Below, piece by piece: positions 43,451-53,201 of a stretch of DNA of 61,995 nt. Position 1 is the stretch's first letter. The number at the start of each line of letters is the position of its first letter. Made by a program: the position numbers and the translations under genes. Location: the NCBI GenBank assembly GCA_902518355.1, contig CABYFY010000010.1, positions 1-61,995 on the forward strand, read 5' to 3'. Source of the stretch: an uncultured Bacteroidota bacterium (GTDB lineage Bacteria > Bacteroidota > Bacteroidia > Flavobacteriales > Flavobacteriaceae). The notes beneath the pieces were generated by a model that made no database searches, was not told the DNA's origin, and worked only from the letters and a program-made list of their open reading frames with translations.

Positions 43451-44833
43451 ATGGAATATAGAATCGAAAAGGATACAATTGGTGAAGTAAAAGTTCCTTC
43501 TGATAAACTTTGGGGTGCCCAAACTGAAAGGTCAAGAAATAATTTCAGAATAGGTCCAAGTGGTTCAATGCCGATTGAAATAATTCACTCATATGCTATT
43601 CTCAAAAAAGCAGCTGCAATAACAAATAATTCATGTGGAATTCTTTCTGATGAAAAAATGAAATTAATCGTACTGGCTTGCGATGAAATAGTTCAGGGTA
43701 AACACGACAATCAGTTTCCGCTAGTTGTATGGCAAACAGGTTCTGGAACCCAAACAAACATGAATATCAACGAAGTTATTTCTAACAGATGTCAACAACT
43801 TGCAGGTAAAGATTTGAGTGATGAAAAATTTGTCAAAGCTAACGATGATGTAAACAAATCACAGTCCTCCAATGACACATTTCCAACAGCTATGCATATG
43901 GCAGCTTACGAGGTAATTTCTAAAAGAACTATTCCTGCACTAAATAACTTGTTAAATGCTTTAAATAAAAAAACAAATGAATTTAAAGATATAGTAAAAA
44001 TCGGTAGAACACACTTAATGGATGCAACGCCAATAACTCTAGGCCAAGAGTTTTCTGCATTTTCAAAACAAATAGAAAATGGTATAAAGAGTATTGAAGA
44101 TTCGTTAAAATTTATTTTAGAAATAGCTTTGGGAGGTACCGCGGTTGGAACAGGTTTAAATACACCAGATGGTTATGCAAAAAAAGTTGCCGAAATAATC
44201 GCTAAAGAAACGAAGTACCCTTTTGTCAGTGCATCAAATAAATTTGAAGCTCTATCATCTAATGACTCAATAGTTGGAAGTCATAACGCTTTGAAAAAAG
44301 CTGCAGTCTCATTAAATAAAATATCAAATGATATTAGACTTTTAGCTTCTGGGCCAAGAAGTGGTATTGGTGAAATAATATTACCTGCCAATGAGCCAGG
44401 CAGTTCAATTATGCCAGGAAAAGTAAACCCAACCCAATGCGAGGCATTGTCAATGGTTTGTAGCCAAGTAATTGGAAACGATTCTACTATTACATTTTCC
44501 GCAAGTCAGGGTCATTTTCAACTTAATGTTTTTAAGCCAGTAATTATATATAATTTTATTAACTCAGCAATTTTAATTGCAGATGCGGTCAATAGCTTTA
44601 ATTCAAATTGTATTGAAGGTATTAAAGCTAATCTAAAATCGATTAAAATTAAATTGGACAACTCATTGATGCTAGTTACAGCGTTAAATCCTAAAATTGG
44701 ATATTATAAAGCAGCTGAAATAGCAAATAATGCTTATAATAATGACACTACCTTAAGGGAAGAAGCGATAAAATCTGGATATTTGACAGCTGAAGAATAT
44801 GATAAGTTAGTAGATCCAAAAAAAATGATTTAA
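43451..44833 (+). CDS. fumC: class II fumarate hydratase
   Basis: Iron-independent fumarase of the TCA cycle, 460 residues. Key motifs are the substrate region [28 protein letters not shown], the [20 protein letters not shown] block with the catalytic His, and the mobile loop [16 protein letters not shown] with the catalytic Ser. Length and motifs are normal. hutI follows after 13 bases on the same strand, so the two may be co-transcribed. Confidence 0.96.
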   Translation: MEYRIEKDTIGEVKVPSDKLWGAQTERSRNNFRIGPSGSMPIEIIHSYAILKKAAAITNNSCGILSDEKMKLIVLACDEIVQGKHDNQFPLVVWQTGSGTQTNMNINEVISNRCQQLAGKDLSDEKFVKANDDVNKSQSSNDTFPTAMHMAAYEVISKRTIPALNNLLNALNKKTNEFKDIVKIGRTHLMDATPITLGQEFSAFSKQIENGIKSIEDSLKFILEIALGGTAVGTGLNTPDGYAKKVAEIIAKETKYPFVSASNKFEALSSNDSIVGSHNALKKAAVSLNKISNDIRLLASGPRSGIGEIILPANEPGSSIMPGKVNPTQCEALSMVCSQVIGNDSTITFSASQGHFQLNVFKPVIIYNFINSAILIADAVNSFNSNCIEGIKANLKSIKIKLDNSLMLVTALNPKIGYYKAAEIANNAYNNDTTLREEAIKSGYLTAEEYDKLVDPKKMI

Positions 44834-44846
44834 CACTTGTTTAATC

Positions 44847-46079
44847 ATGTCTAAACTAATTATCAACATTAAAGAACTTATTCAGATAAGAGATAGAAAT
44901 ATTTCCTTTCTATCTGCTAAAGAAATGGACACCTTACCTTCAATTAATAATGCATATTTATTAATTGAAAACGGAAAAATATCTGAGTTTGGTAAAATGT
45001 CTGAAATTTCAAAAATTGACAATGTTGAAACCATTGATGCAAAAAATAAAATTGTTTTACCATGTTGGTGTGACTCACACACTCATTCTGTTTACACTGG
45101 AAATAGGTCTGATGAATATCTGCAAAGAATAAATGGAGTTTCTTATCAGGAAATTGCTAATAATGGTGGAGGTATTTTAAAGTCTTCAAGACAAATAAAC
45201 TCCATTTCTGAGGATGAATTATTTTTTGAGTCAAAAAATAGAATTGAAAAATTAATCAAATATGGAACGGGTTCATTAGAAATTAAAACCGGATACGGTT
45301 TAAGCTATGATGGAGAATTAAAAATGCTCAAAGTCATTAAAAGATTAAAGGAATCTTTACCTATTCAAATAAAATCGACATTTCTAGGAGCACATGCAAT
45401 TCCAAAAAATTACAAAAAAGAAGAATATTTCAGATTAGTTTTAGACGAAATGCTGCCTGATTTTGCCAAAGATGAATTAATTGATTTTGTAGATATTTTT
45501 TGTGAAAAGAACTACTTTTCTGCTGAAGACACAAAAATTCTTTGTAATAAGGCATCAGAGTTAGGAATTGCCTCTAAAATTCATGTAAATCAGTTTAATT
45601 CAATTGGAGGTGTTAAAGTCGCTGTTGATTGTGGCGCATTGTCTGTTGATCATCTTGAAGTAATTAATAAAAGTGACATTAATATACTCAAGCAAAGTAA
45701 AACAATTCCAATACTGCTGCCTGGCTGTTCTTTTTTCTTGGGAATAGAATATGCAGATGCAAAAAAATTATTATCAAATGAAATCCCATTTGCAATCGCA
45801 AGTGATTATAATCCTGGATCATCTCCATCTGGAAATATGAATTTTATTTTATCTCTGGCGTGTAATAAGTTAAAGTTAACTACTGAACAAGCAATCAATG
45901 CTGCAACAATAAACGGAGCTTATGCCATGGGGTTATCATATAAAACAGGTTCGATCACAAAAGGGAAAATTGCCAATGTTGTTATTACAAGTGAAATTGA
46001 ATCAATTAATGATCTTCCCTACTTTTACGGAGATAATTTAGTTGATAAAATACTAATTAATGGTGAAGAAATTATTTAG
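44847..46079 (+). CDS. hutI: imidazolonepropionase
   Basis: Hydrolyses imidazolone-5-propionate to N-formimino-L-glutamate, the third step of histidine breakdown. The metal site DSHTHSVYTGNRSDEY (H-x-H) is in the first third, followed by GYGLSYDGELKML, a HVNQF block and the Asp-containing SDYNPGSSPSGNM. Length (410) is normal. The product is the substrate of the convergent ftcD gene, whose end overlaps by eight bases. hutH and hutU are not in this window. Confidence 0.95.
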   Translation: MSKLIINIKELIQIRDRNISFLSAKEMDTLPSINNAYLLIENGKISEFGKMSEISKIDNVETIDAKNKIVLPCWCDSHTHSVYTGNRSDEYLQRINGVSYQEIANNGGGILKSSRQINSISEDELFFESKNRIEKLIKYGTGSLEIKTGYGLSYDGELKMLKVIKRLKESLPIQIKSTFLGAHAIPKNYKKEEYFRLVLDEMLPDFAKDELIDFVDIFCEKNYFSAEDTKILCNKASELGIASKIHVNQFNSIGGVKVAVDCGALSVDHLEVINKSDINILKQSKTIPILLPGCSFFLGIEYADAKKLLSNEIPFAIASDYNPGSSPSGNMNFILSLACNKLKLTTEQAINAATINGAYAMGLSYKTGSITKGKIANVVITSEIESINDLPYFYGDNLVDKILINGEEII

Positions 46080-47766
46080 ATAAAACTTTATCAACTATTG
46101 CTAGAATATTTTTCTCCTCTGAGTTCGTATTACTTATTATATTTTTTCCGCTTTTAATTATATTTCTTACGAAGGACTTATCATTTAATTCATTACAATT
46201 GATTTTCACATTTAAAAAAGCACCATTTATAGCAGCTTTTACACAATGCATAGCAACACCAACATCAGTTATTGAATTAGGATTTCCTTTGATTGCCATT
46301 TTTTTTATAATCTCAAGCGAATCAAAACAAACCTTCATAATTTCATAGGGTATTTCGATTGCATTTTTTGTTGCGGCTTGAATATTAAGGTCTCTAATCT
46401 TTTTTTCTTCATCAGAATTTTTAGGCATTGAATAAGCTTGCATTATGGAATTGAATGCATCTGTATCCTCGTCAACTAAATCTATAAGTTTGCTCTGAAT
46501 TAACATTCCCTTTTCACCTATTTTTGAAAAATATTCCCATTTATCATCCCAACCTCTTTTATGAGCAGACAAATTTGAAACCATTACCGCCAATGAAGCA
46601 CCAAGAGCACCACAATATGCAGAAATTGACCCACCTCCTGGAGCAGGTGATTCGCTAGAAGTAATATTAGCAAAATCAACTAATGATTTATTTGATAAAT
46701 TTCTGTTTTTTTCATCAATCATATATTCAATAATCCTCGTATTTGGATCAAAATTTCCTAATTCATCTAATCCCAAGGATTTTACAGCGATATGAATAAT
46801 TTCACTTTCTGGAATTGCATTTGATCTTTTTTGCTTAGTTAAGTAATATTTTCCAGCTTCAATCAATACTTTTTTTGGAACCAATCCGATTAACTCGGAG
46901 CCAGTGACCCTCATACCTCTTATTTGGGCTCTTTCACATGTTTTATCAAAAACTTCATGCAAAGGAGTAGTGTTTATATTTGTAATATTATATGAAATTT
47001 GAGCAATTCCGTATTCTTTAATAAACCATCCTATACCCTTTAAATTCTTAAAAAATCCAGGTGTTCTCTTGGGATTACCTTTATTATCCTTTATTATTTT
47101 TCCGGTCAGCTTACCTCCTTCTCTTTTAATTCGACCAGCTTCACGTAAATCAAAAGCAACTGAATTTGCTCTTCTTGTTGATGTAGTATTTAAATTAACA
47201 TTATAAGCCACTAAAAAATACCTAGCACTGATTGCTGTTGCACCCGATTTTTTAACTTCATCGTTAAATTCAGCAGGCCCAAAATCTGGTTTCCATGCAT
47301 CATCATTAAATTTGTTTTCAAGACCCTCATATTCCCCTGCTCTGCAATTAGCTAAATTCTTCCTTTTTTCTTCTGTTGCGGCATATTCATAACAATATAC
47401 CGGTATAGATAGTTCATTGCCAACCCTTTCCGAAAGTCTACGTGCTAATTCAACCGTTTCATCCATTGAAATTCCAGAGATGGGAATTAATGGACAAACA
47501 TCTACAGCTCCCATTCTCGGATGCTCACCTTGATGAATACTCATATCAATTAATTCCTTTGCTTTTGAAATCAGTTTGAATGCTGCATCAACAATAATTT
47601 CAGCCTCACCTACAAACGTGATAACAGTTCGATTTGTAGCTTTTCCAGGATCAACATTTAATAATTTAATACCAGGATATTTTTCAACTACTTCAACTAT
47701 TTTTTTTATAATTGACTGGTTATTTCCTTCAGAAATGTTTGGAACACATTCAACTAATTTTTTCAT
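46072..47766 (-). CDS. ftcD: glutamate formimidoyltransferase / formiminotetrahydrofolate cyclodeaminase fusion
   Basis: A 564-residue bifunctional enzyme. Residues ~1-330 are the formiminotransferase (KLVECVPNISEGNNQSIIKK, HQGEHPRMGAVDVCPLIPIS), which moves the formimino group of formiminoglutamate to tetrahydrofolate; residues ~365-560 are the cyclodeaminase (PAPGGGSISAYCGALGASLA), which releases ammonia and gives 5,10-methenyl-THF. Together with hutI it completes the end of histidine degradation to glutamate. The gene runs against hutI and overlaps it by eight bases, so the two pathway genes cannot share a promoter. Confidence 0.93.
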   Translation of the reverse strand: MKKLVECVPNISEGNNQSIIKKIVEVVEKYPGIKLLNVDPGKATNRTVITFVGEAEIIVDAAFKLISKAKELIDMSIHQGEHPRMGAVDVCPLIPISGISMDETVELARRLSERVGNELSIPVYCYEYAATEEKRKNLANCRAGEYEGLENKFNDDAWKPDFGPAEFNDEVKKSGATAISARYFLVAYNVNLNTTSTRRANSVAFDLREAGRIKREGGKLTGKIIKDNKGNPKRTPGFFKNLKGIGWFIKEYGIAQISYNITNINTTPLHEVFDKTCERAQIRGMRVTGSELIGLVPKKVLIEAGKYYLTKQKRSNAIPESEIIHIAVKSLGLDELGNFDPNTRIIEYMIDEKNRNLSNKSLVDFANITSSESPAPGGGSISAYCGALGASLAVMVSNLSAHKRGWDDKWEYFSKIGEKGMLIQSKLIDLVDEDTDAFNSIMQAYSMPKNSDEEKKIRDLNIQAATKNAIEIPYEIMKVCFDSLEIIKKMAIKGNPNSITDVGVAMHCVKAAINGAFLNVKINCNELNDKSFVRNIIKSGKNIISNTNSEEKNILAIVDKVLSK

Positions 47767-47768
47767 TA

Positions 47769-47776
47769 TAATTTTG
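47769..47776 (+). promoter_or_regulatory. -7 box upstream of the small GNAT gene
   Basis: TAATTTTG is an exact TAnnTTTG match 43 bases before ATG 47820 and next to the start of the divergent ftcD gene. It could drive the GNAT gene with a leader of about 37 bases. Confidence 0.35.
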
Positions 47777-47819
47777 TAATATTTCTTAAAGATATTAATA
47801 TTAAGTAATAATAAAGGAC

Positions 47820-48287
47820 ATGGAAGTAAATATTATAAATTTTAAAAATGAGTATGAAAAACACTTCTATGATTTGAATATTGAATGGTTAAATAACTTT
47901 TTTGAAGTTGAGGAATATGACCATAAAATATTATCAAATGCTAAAAAATATATTATTGACAAAGGTGGTAAAATCTTCTTTGCAGTTTTAGGAGATAAAA
48001 TAATTGCTACAGTTGCACTAATGCCTACTGAAAATGAACTTACATGTGAACTAACGAAAATGGCGGTAAAACCTAAATACAGAAATAGAGGTATTGGAAA
48101 AAAGTTATTAAATAAATGTATTGAATTTTCAAATTATAATGGTTATGAATCTATTATTCTTTATTCAAATAAGAAATTAAAAAATGCTATTCATTTATAT
48201 AAATTATTTGGTTTTGAAGAAATTAAAATGGAAATAAAATCTCCCTACTCAAGAGCAAATATTAAAATGATAAAGAAATTTAACTAG
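47820..48287 (+). CDS. GNAT-family N-acetyltransferase
   Basis: A 155-residue acetyltransferase. The acetyl-CoA-binding motif A is KMAVKPKYRNRGIGKKLLNK (Q/RxxGxG/A type), and the C-terminal LYKLFGFEE is the usual beta6-beta7 region. The N-terminal stretch (FKNEYEKHFYDLNIEWLNNF) resembles the flavobacterial 'GNAT, DLNxEWL' group. The substrate is unknown. Its TAG stop shares CTAG with the convergent small membrane protein. Confidence 0.9.
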   Translation: MEVNIINFKNEYEKHFYDLNIEWLNNFFEVEEYDHKILSNAKKYIIDKGGKIFFAVLGDKIIATVALMPTENELTCELTKMAVKPKYRNRGIGKKLLNKCIEFSNYNGYESIILYSNKKLKNAIHLYKLFGFEEIKMEIKSPYSRANIKMIKKFN

Positions 48288-48463
48288 ACTCTTCCTTTTA
48301 GAGCATTAAATACCCAAGCTATTGCAAAGAACCCTAGACCTACAGAAACAAAACCCCAACCAGCAATTTCATTATATTTAAATACACCCAGTGCTATTAA
48401 AACGACTCCAAAGAAGATCATAATAAAAGTAGCCCAACCCAATACAGTATTTTTATTCATCAT
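48284..48463 (-). CDS. 59-residue membrane protein, CAL67264-type
   Basis: A short protein beginning MMNKNTVLGWATF, with two hydrophobic helices (about 8-28 and 35-54) and ending NALKGRV. I recognise the MNKNTVLGWATFIM...FKYNEIAGWGF...WVFNALKGRV pattern as the flavobacterial CAL67264 membrane-protein family. The start is ATG 48463 (or the next ATG, 48460), which overlaps the end of the upstream secreted protein gene by 11 bases. Starting further upstream would translate the repeat region in the wrong frame. Function unknown. Confidence 0.85.
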   Translation of the reverse strand: MMNKNTVLGWATFIMIFFGVVLIALGVFKYNEIAGWGFVSVGLGFFAIAWVFNALKGRV

Positions 48464-48905
48464 TTTTTTTGTTCTTTCTCTTCTTTCTCTTCTTTCTCTT
48501 CTCTTCCTTTCCTGAAAAATCCATATCAACAAACATTGAAATTTCATCTGGTGTAAGAATTACAGCTAATCCCTTTACAAAATCAATTTCTAGTTGTTTT
48601 AATGCTTCTTGTCTAGCTTGCTTAGATGAGTCTGTATTTTCAACAATTCTGTTGTAATTATCGTATTTTTCAAGTAATAAGCCTTTAAAAATTTCCCTTT
48701 CAAAGTCATCAAGATTAAATGTTTCAACAGATTTTGGAAGAACCTTTTCTAACTCCTCATAGGCATTTATAGTTGTAACGTATACAGATGCTTCATATTT
48801 TGGTGGAGGTATATATCCTCTTTGTCCTCTTTGAACCCCATAGACTTGTTGAGCTATCATATTTGAACTAAAAACAAGTAAAAAAAATAGAAATATATTT
48901 TTCAT
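48453..48905 (-). CDS. secreted hypothetical protein with Lys/Arg-rich repeat tail
   Basis: A 150-residue exported protein with a signal peptide (MKNIFLFFLLVFSSNMIAQQ). The mature part begins VYGVQRGQRGYIPPPKYEAS and contains a helical domain (FEREIFKGLLLEKYDNYNRI, EALKQLEIDFVKGLAVILTP, DEISMFVDMDF) of the kind seen in small periplasmic flavobacterial proteins. The end is an extreme basic tail, KEEKRKKRKKRKNKKNDE, encoded in part by a 9-base tandem repeat. Function unknown. It lies between the M24 peptidase and the CAL67264-type gene, both on the same strand. Confidence 0.75.
   Translation of the reverse strand: MKNIFLFFLLVFSSNMIAQQVYGVQRGQRGYIPPPKYEASVYVTTINAYEELEKVLPKSVETFNLDDFEREIFKGLLLEKYDNYNRIVENTDSSKQARQEALKQLEIDFVKGLAVILTPDEISMFVDMDFSGKEEKRKKRKKRKNKKNDE
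48472..48503. repeat. 9-base tandem repeat in the secreted-protein tail
   Basis: Three and a half copies of TTCTTTCTC (plus strand) run from 48472 to 48503. On the coding (minus) strand the unit adds three basic residues per copy, and because it is nine bases long, changes in copy number would keep the frame. Confidence 0.85.
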
Positions 48906-48944
48906 CTTAATAAAAGTGCTGCAATTTAAAAATAATTTAGTTAT

Positions 48945-50264
48945 TTACTGTTTTGGATTTATAATTTTAATTCCAGTTTGTCTGCCGTTAACATAGGAAT
49001 GACCATTTTCATCAAAAAAACCTGCTTCTTCTAGCATAATTCTTATATCTCTATTCCACTCTTTAATAAAGGAAGTGTTATTTAATTCTATAGCATAAAC
49101 CGTGTTATAATTTAGTGGGTAGTCACCCGTTCCAACTACGCCACCTTGAGAATCCCACATTCCAATTGTAGGTCCTGAAGAGTGACCATATGAACCAAGT
49201 GGATGTGTATATATTGAAGGTCGGAGACCTCTACTTTTAGCTTCCGATAATGAATTTAGTAGAATTTCGTTTCCTGAATTTCCCTGAACAAAATTAGAAG
49301 TTAGTATATCTTGAAGAATATTAGCGTCTGAAAATGCTTTTCTAAGGAAAGTCGGAATATCTTTCTCATCATCTTTTAATACATAAGCCATTTGCTGACA
49401 ATCAGAATTAAGTCTTAGATATGTAATACCAAAGTCACAATGCAATAAATCACCTTTCATAATGATATTTTCAGCAGGCCTATTTGAAAATGATCTTAAA
49501 TGATCACCACTGATTTCACTTTTCCTCTGGATATCAACTGATGGATGAAACCAGGTATTTAAACCTAAGTCAGTAACCTTTTGACGCATCCACCATTCTA
49601 AATCAGTTGTAGTTGTTTTACCTATTTGAATTACATCAAGAGAAAATGCTTCATTTATGATTTGTTTAGTAATTGTAACAATTTGCTTATAAATTTCCAT
49701 TTCAGCTTCGGTTCTTGTTTCTATCCATGCTGTTGCAAGCTTTTGTGCAGAAACAATTTTTGCTTTATTCTTTTCAGAAATATTTTGAGTAAATTCTTCA
49801 AAATCAGTTTTATCTAATCCGTCAGCAATATTGAAATACTTAGAATAATTTAATCCTATTTTTTTTGGATTTCTTTCATCAATAATTTCATTTAATCTTT
49901 TCCACTGGTCTGGTTGTTTTTCTTTATCCCACGCAGAAATTATATTTTCTCCAAAATTATACCTAGCAACTGCAAGTTTATCTAAAGAATTGTTTTCTTT
50001 ATCCCTGTAAAAAACCAATATAGTTCTTCTTCTTGCATTTAGCCACTCTGCAGGAAGCATTGTTTTTAACACTGGATCTTCATTATACTCTCTTGAAATT
50101 AAAATCCACATATCAATACCAGTTTTATCCATTAGTTCAGGTAGTACATTTTCAAACCTGTTTTTTAAAATTTCATTGATTTTTACTGCACGGTTTTTTT
50201 CGCTTAAAATTTGGGAATTCAAAGAAAATGTTGTGAGAAAAAATAAAATAATAATTTTTTTCAT
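48945..50264 (-). CDS. exported M24-family peptidase (Xaa-Pro aminopeptidase-like)
   Basis: A 439-residue protein with a signal peptide (MKKIIILFFLTTFSLNSQ) and a creatinase/aminopeptidase-P fold. The N-terminal domain has DKTGIDMWILISREYNEDP, and the C-terminal M24 domain includes GDLLHCDFGITYLRLNSDCQ, HPLGSYGHSSGPTIG and a late YAIELNNT. The typical two-metal Asp/His/Glu set is only partly recognisable, so activity should not be assumed. It probably acts in the periplasm on proline-containing peptides. Neighbours give no pathway link. Confidence 0.87.
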   Translation of the reverse strand: MKKIIILFFLTTFSLNSQILSEKNRAVKINEILKNRFENVLPELMDKTGIDMWILISREYNEDPVLKTMLPAEWLNARRRTILVFYRDKENNSLDKLAVARYNFGENIISAWDKEKQPDQWKRLNEIIDERNPKKIGLNYSKYFNIADGLDKTDFEEFTQNISEKNKAKIVSAQKLATAWIETRTEAEMEIYKQIVTITKQIINEAFSLDVIQIGKTTTTDLEWWMRQKVTDLGLNTWFHPSVDIQRKSEISGDHLRSFSNRPAENIIMKGDLLHCDFGITYLRLNSDCQQMAYVLKDDEKDIPTFLRKAFSDANILQDILTSNFVQGNSGNEILLNSLSEAKSRGLRPSIYTHPLGSYGHSSGPTIGMWDSQGGVVGTGDYPLNYNTVYAIELNNTSFIKEWNRDIRIMLEEAGFFDENGHSYVNGRQTGIKIINPKQ

Positions 50265-50336
50265 AATCTATTATTAAAGTATATTTATAAGCTTAGTAAA
50301 TTTAAACATTATCAATCAAGAAAAATTATTATCCAC

Positions 50337-52268
50337 ATGAAAAAAAAGTTTTTAATGTTAAAAATTTTATTAATTGTATCTTACTTTAATACATATTCCC
50401 AGAGCTATTTAAATATTGATTGGGACAGTGACAAAACAATTTCATTTCCTTCTGATAATGACTTATACGGAATCTTTAACAATCACTATGTAGAGTATTT
50501 TAAATCCAAATTTACTGAGGAAGTTTATGTTTATGAAACACGTCACACTAAAACGAAAATTAATAGAATAAATAACCAGTTGGACAAAGAAATTATTATA
50601 TCCAAGATTAATGTCTCTGAAATTGTTGATGTTAGGGCAAAAATTATAAATCAAGACACCATCATTAGCTATGGTTTTGACGAAATGAAAAAAATGATTA
50701 ACAGTGATGATTCTGATGAAAATTATAATAATTACAAACTACCAAATTTAGATGAAGGAGACATAGTTGAAATTATGTATACCGTTAAAAAAGATTTTAA
50801 CTTCAACGGTAATAAAATAATTGAAGAATCATACCCTATTTTAATTTCTAAGTTCATTTTAATTGAAAATAATTTTAAATCAAATATTAAAATTTATAAT
50901 TCTAATAATTCTTTTGTCTCTGATATAATTTTTGACGGAAAAAAAAGTAAACAAATAATTTTTAATAATCTTAATGCCACAGCTAATGAGCAATATTCTA
51001 CGCCGATAGCAAATAAAATTAAGATTTCTTATCAGTGTTACGAAAATAGAGATGATGTGTCTCAAATTGAATACTGGGGTAATTTGGTTCAAAATGTAAG
51101 CGAATTATTTTTTCCTAAAACAGTTAATGAAAAGGCTAAAGAAATTTTAAGAGAAATCAAAGATGGGTATGTGAAAATTCCCTGGAATGAACTTAAAATT
51201 GCTAATGCAATTGATGAATATATAAAAAACAATTTTGCTATTTCAGATGAAGATGATCCAAAGCTTAACGATATTGAATACATATTAAATAATAAAATTT
51301 CTAATGATTTTAGTATAATTCAGGTATATTCAAGTCTTTTTAAGGAGGCAGATATTGAATATGAGGTTGCAATAAGTTGTAACAGATATTTTTTAAAATT
51401 TGATCCGGAACTTTTTGATCCAAATCAATTAAGAGAGTTTTTAATTTTCTTACCCAATCAAGAAAAATACATTAGTCCCAATAGAGTTGAATATCGAGTT
51501 TCTGAGGCTCCTGAAGATCTATTGGGAAACTATGGAGTATTTATCGATAAAGACTTGGATTATTATTTTAGTGAAATCACACTGTTTGATCAAGATTTCA
51601 GTCAGATAAAAAAGAACATTGAGGTCAATATTTCGAGAAATTTAAATAAAATAAAAATTAATGAAAGTAGGTTATTTAGCGGATATTGGGCTATTACAAA
51701 CAGAAACTATATTTATTTATCTGAGAATGAAAAAACCGATTTTTTGGTTGATTTTTTTACTGTAAATGGTCTTGATAATAAAAAGGTAAGTAATTACGAT
51801 ATCAAAAATTTTGATATTTCACATAATACCTATAATACACCACTCGAAATAACCTCAACCATATCAACTTCTGACCTAATTGAGAAAAAAGAGGGATTAA
51901 CCTACTTAAAAATCGGAAAAGTAATAGGGCTACAGAGTAATTTATTTGATGAAAAAGAAAGAATTAACCCCATTGAAATTAACTTTCCAAATTCATATGA
52001 TTATAATATAAAAGTAAATATACCTCGTGGATATAAAATCGTTGATTTTAGTGTATTAAATAAATCTAAAGAATACATTTCAGTTGATGGAAATTCTACT
52101 GCTAAATTTCTGTCTAAAGCAACTGTAAATGGAAACGTATTAAATATTAATATTAAAGAGTACTACAAAGAATTGAGGTACAGTAAAAAAAGATATCAAG
52201 AATTTAGGGAAGTCATAAATGCAGCTGCAAAATTTTATGAATCTTGCATACAATTAGAAAAAATTTAA
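50337..52268 (+). CDS. exported DUF3857/transglutaminase-like protein
   Basis: A 643-residue exported protein with a signal peptide (LKILLIVSYFNTYSQS). The N-terminal half matches the DUF3857 layout found in Bacteroidota (the GDIVEIMYTVKKDF block, then a stretch of beta-strands), and the middle (IEYEVAISCNRYFLKF, IFLPNQEKYISPNR) corresponds to a transglutaminase-like region, although the catalytic Cys-His-Asp set is not clearly seen. Function unknown; probably periplasmic or surface-exposed. Its stop shares TTAA with the convergent CPBP gene. Confidence 0.82.
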   Translation: MKKKFLMLKILLIVSYFNTYSQSYLNIDWDSDKTISFPSDNDLYGIFNNHYVEYFKSKFTEEVYVYETRHTKTKINRINNQLDKEIIISKINVSEIVDVRAKIINQDTIISYGFDEMKKMINSDDSDENYNNYKLPNLDEGDIVEIMYTVKKDFNFNGNKIIEESYPILISKFILIENNFKSNIKIYNSNNSFVSDIIFDGKKSKQIIFNNLNATANEQYSTPIANKIKISYQCYENRDDVSQIEYWGNLVQNVSELFFPKTVNEKAKEILREIKDGYVKIPWNELKIANAIDEYIKNNFAISDEDDPKLNDIEYILNNKISNDFSIIQVYSSLFKEADIEYEVAISCNRYFLKFDPELFDPNQLREFLIFLPNQEKYISPNRVEYRVSEAPEDLLGNYGVFIDKDLDYYFSEITLFDQDFSQIKKNIEVNISRNLNKIKINESRLFSGYWAITNRNYIYLSENEKTDFLVDFFTVNGLDNKKVSNYDIKNFDISHNTYNTPLEITSTISTSDLIEKKEGLTYLKIGKVIGLQSNLFDEKERINPIEINFPNSYDYNIKVNIPRGYKIVDFSVLNKSKEYISVDGNSTAKFLSKATVNGNVLNINIKEYYKELRYSKKRYQEFREVINAAAKFYESCIQLEKI

Positions 52269-53200
52269 ATTTTTCCAAGTAGTTTCCCCTTCCAGTCTGT
52301 CCAACTATATTTATTGGCAAAAACAAGTAAAATAGCCGGGAAAAAGACTAATACAGGTACTAAAACTTCGCCTAATGGCATAGTTTCAGGATTGGAAATA
52401 TCTTTTAGTACTGAATGTGTTTGCAGAGCTGTCCAATCAGCTGTGACAAGCAGTGCTGCTATCATATTATTTGCTGCATGCCAACCCAAAGCGAGCTCTA
52501 TCCCTTCATCCATTAATGTCATTATACCAGCAAATAATCCAGAGCCTATATAAAACACAAAAACAACGTTACCAAACTTTGCAATTTCAGGATTAGCATA
52601 ATGCATCAAACCAAAGGCTATTGATGTTAAAATTAATGGCAACCACCTATTACCGCTTATTATTCCTATTCCTTGCATTAAATAACCTCTAAATAAGTAT
52701 TCTTCAGCAGATGTTTGTATGGGTAGCAATGTGATTACTATCAGACATAAAATAAGGAATTGTTCATACTTAAAGTTCCACTCATAATTTTCTGGTGATA
52801 TAAACAGATAATCTATACCAATCATAAAAGCACTTATGGATCCCCAAAGGGCAAAAGCAAAAAATACTCTACTCCAATCAATGTTTTCTCTTGATGTGCT
52901 TAAATCTCTTAAAGAATTCTTGTGTATAAATTTTGTAGCAAAAAAAACTGCTAAAATCATCCCAACAAATGGTAATAACATTAAAAAAAGATTCTGATTA
53001 GGCTCTAATACACTCATAATAGCGACAATATTATTAGATGCTATTTTTGCCATTAACTCCTCATCACCAAATGCTTTTGATGCTAAAATTAAACCATGAG
53101 GAATAGAAAATAAAAAAACGGCCAAAGGCACTATTAATACAACCGTTACTATGTATCCCCACCAACTTTCTTTGTTATCTATTACTTGTTTTATGTACAT
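52265..53200 (-). CDS. CPBP-family intramembrane metalloprotease
   Basis: A 311-residue membrane protein with about eight helices. The three CPBP (type II CAAX protease / Abi) motifs are present: EEYLFRG, FGLMHY and WHAANN, which together bind the metal. Such proteins act in the inner membrane, but the substrate is unknown, and no bacteriocin gene is near. It starts one base after the thioesterase gene, so the two form one message from the promoter at 53635-53666. Confidence 0.9.
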   Translation of the reverse strand: MYIKQVIDNKESWWGYIVTVVLIVPLAVFLFSIPHGLILASKAFGDEELMAKIASNNIVAIMSVLEPNQNLFLMLLPFVGMILAVFFATKFIHKNSLRDLSTSRENIDWSRVFFAFALWGSISAFMIGIDYLFISPENYEWNFKYEQFLILCLIVITLLPIQTSAEEYLFRGYLMQGIGIISGNRWLPLILTSIAFGLMHYANPEIAKFGNVVFVFYIGSGLFAGIMTLMDEGIELALGWHAANNMIAALLVTADWTALQTHSVLKDISNPETMPLGEVLVPVLVFFPAILLVFANKYSWTDWKGKLLGKI

Positions 53201-53201
53201 T

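Noticed and set aside
48464-48547. Upstream extension of the CAL67264-type gene giving an Arg/Glu-rich N-terminus
   Set aside because: The extension is the 9-base repeat of the preceding gene read in the wrong frame; the known family begins MNKNTV.
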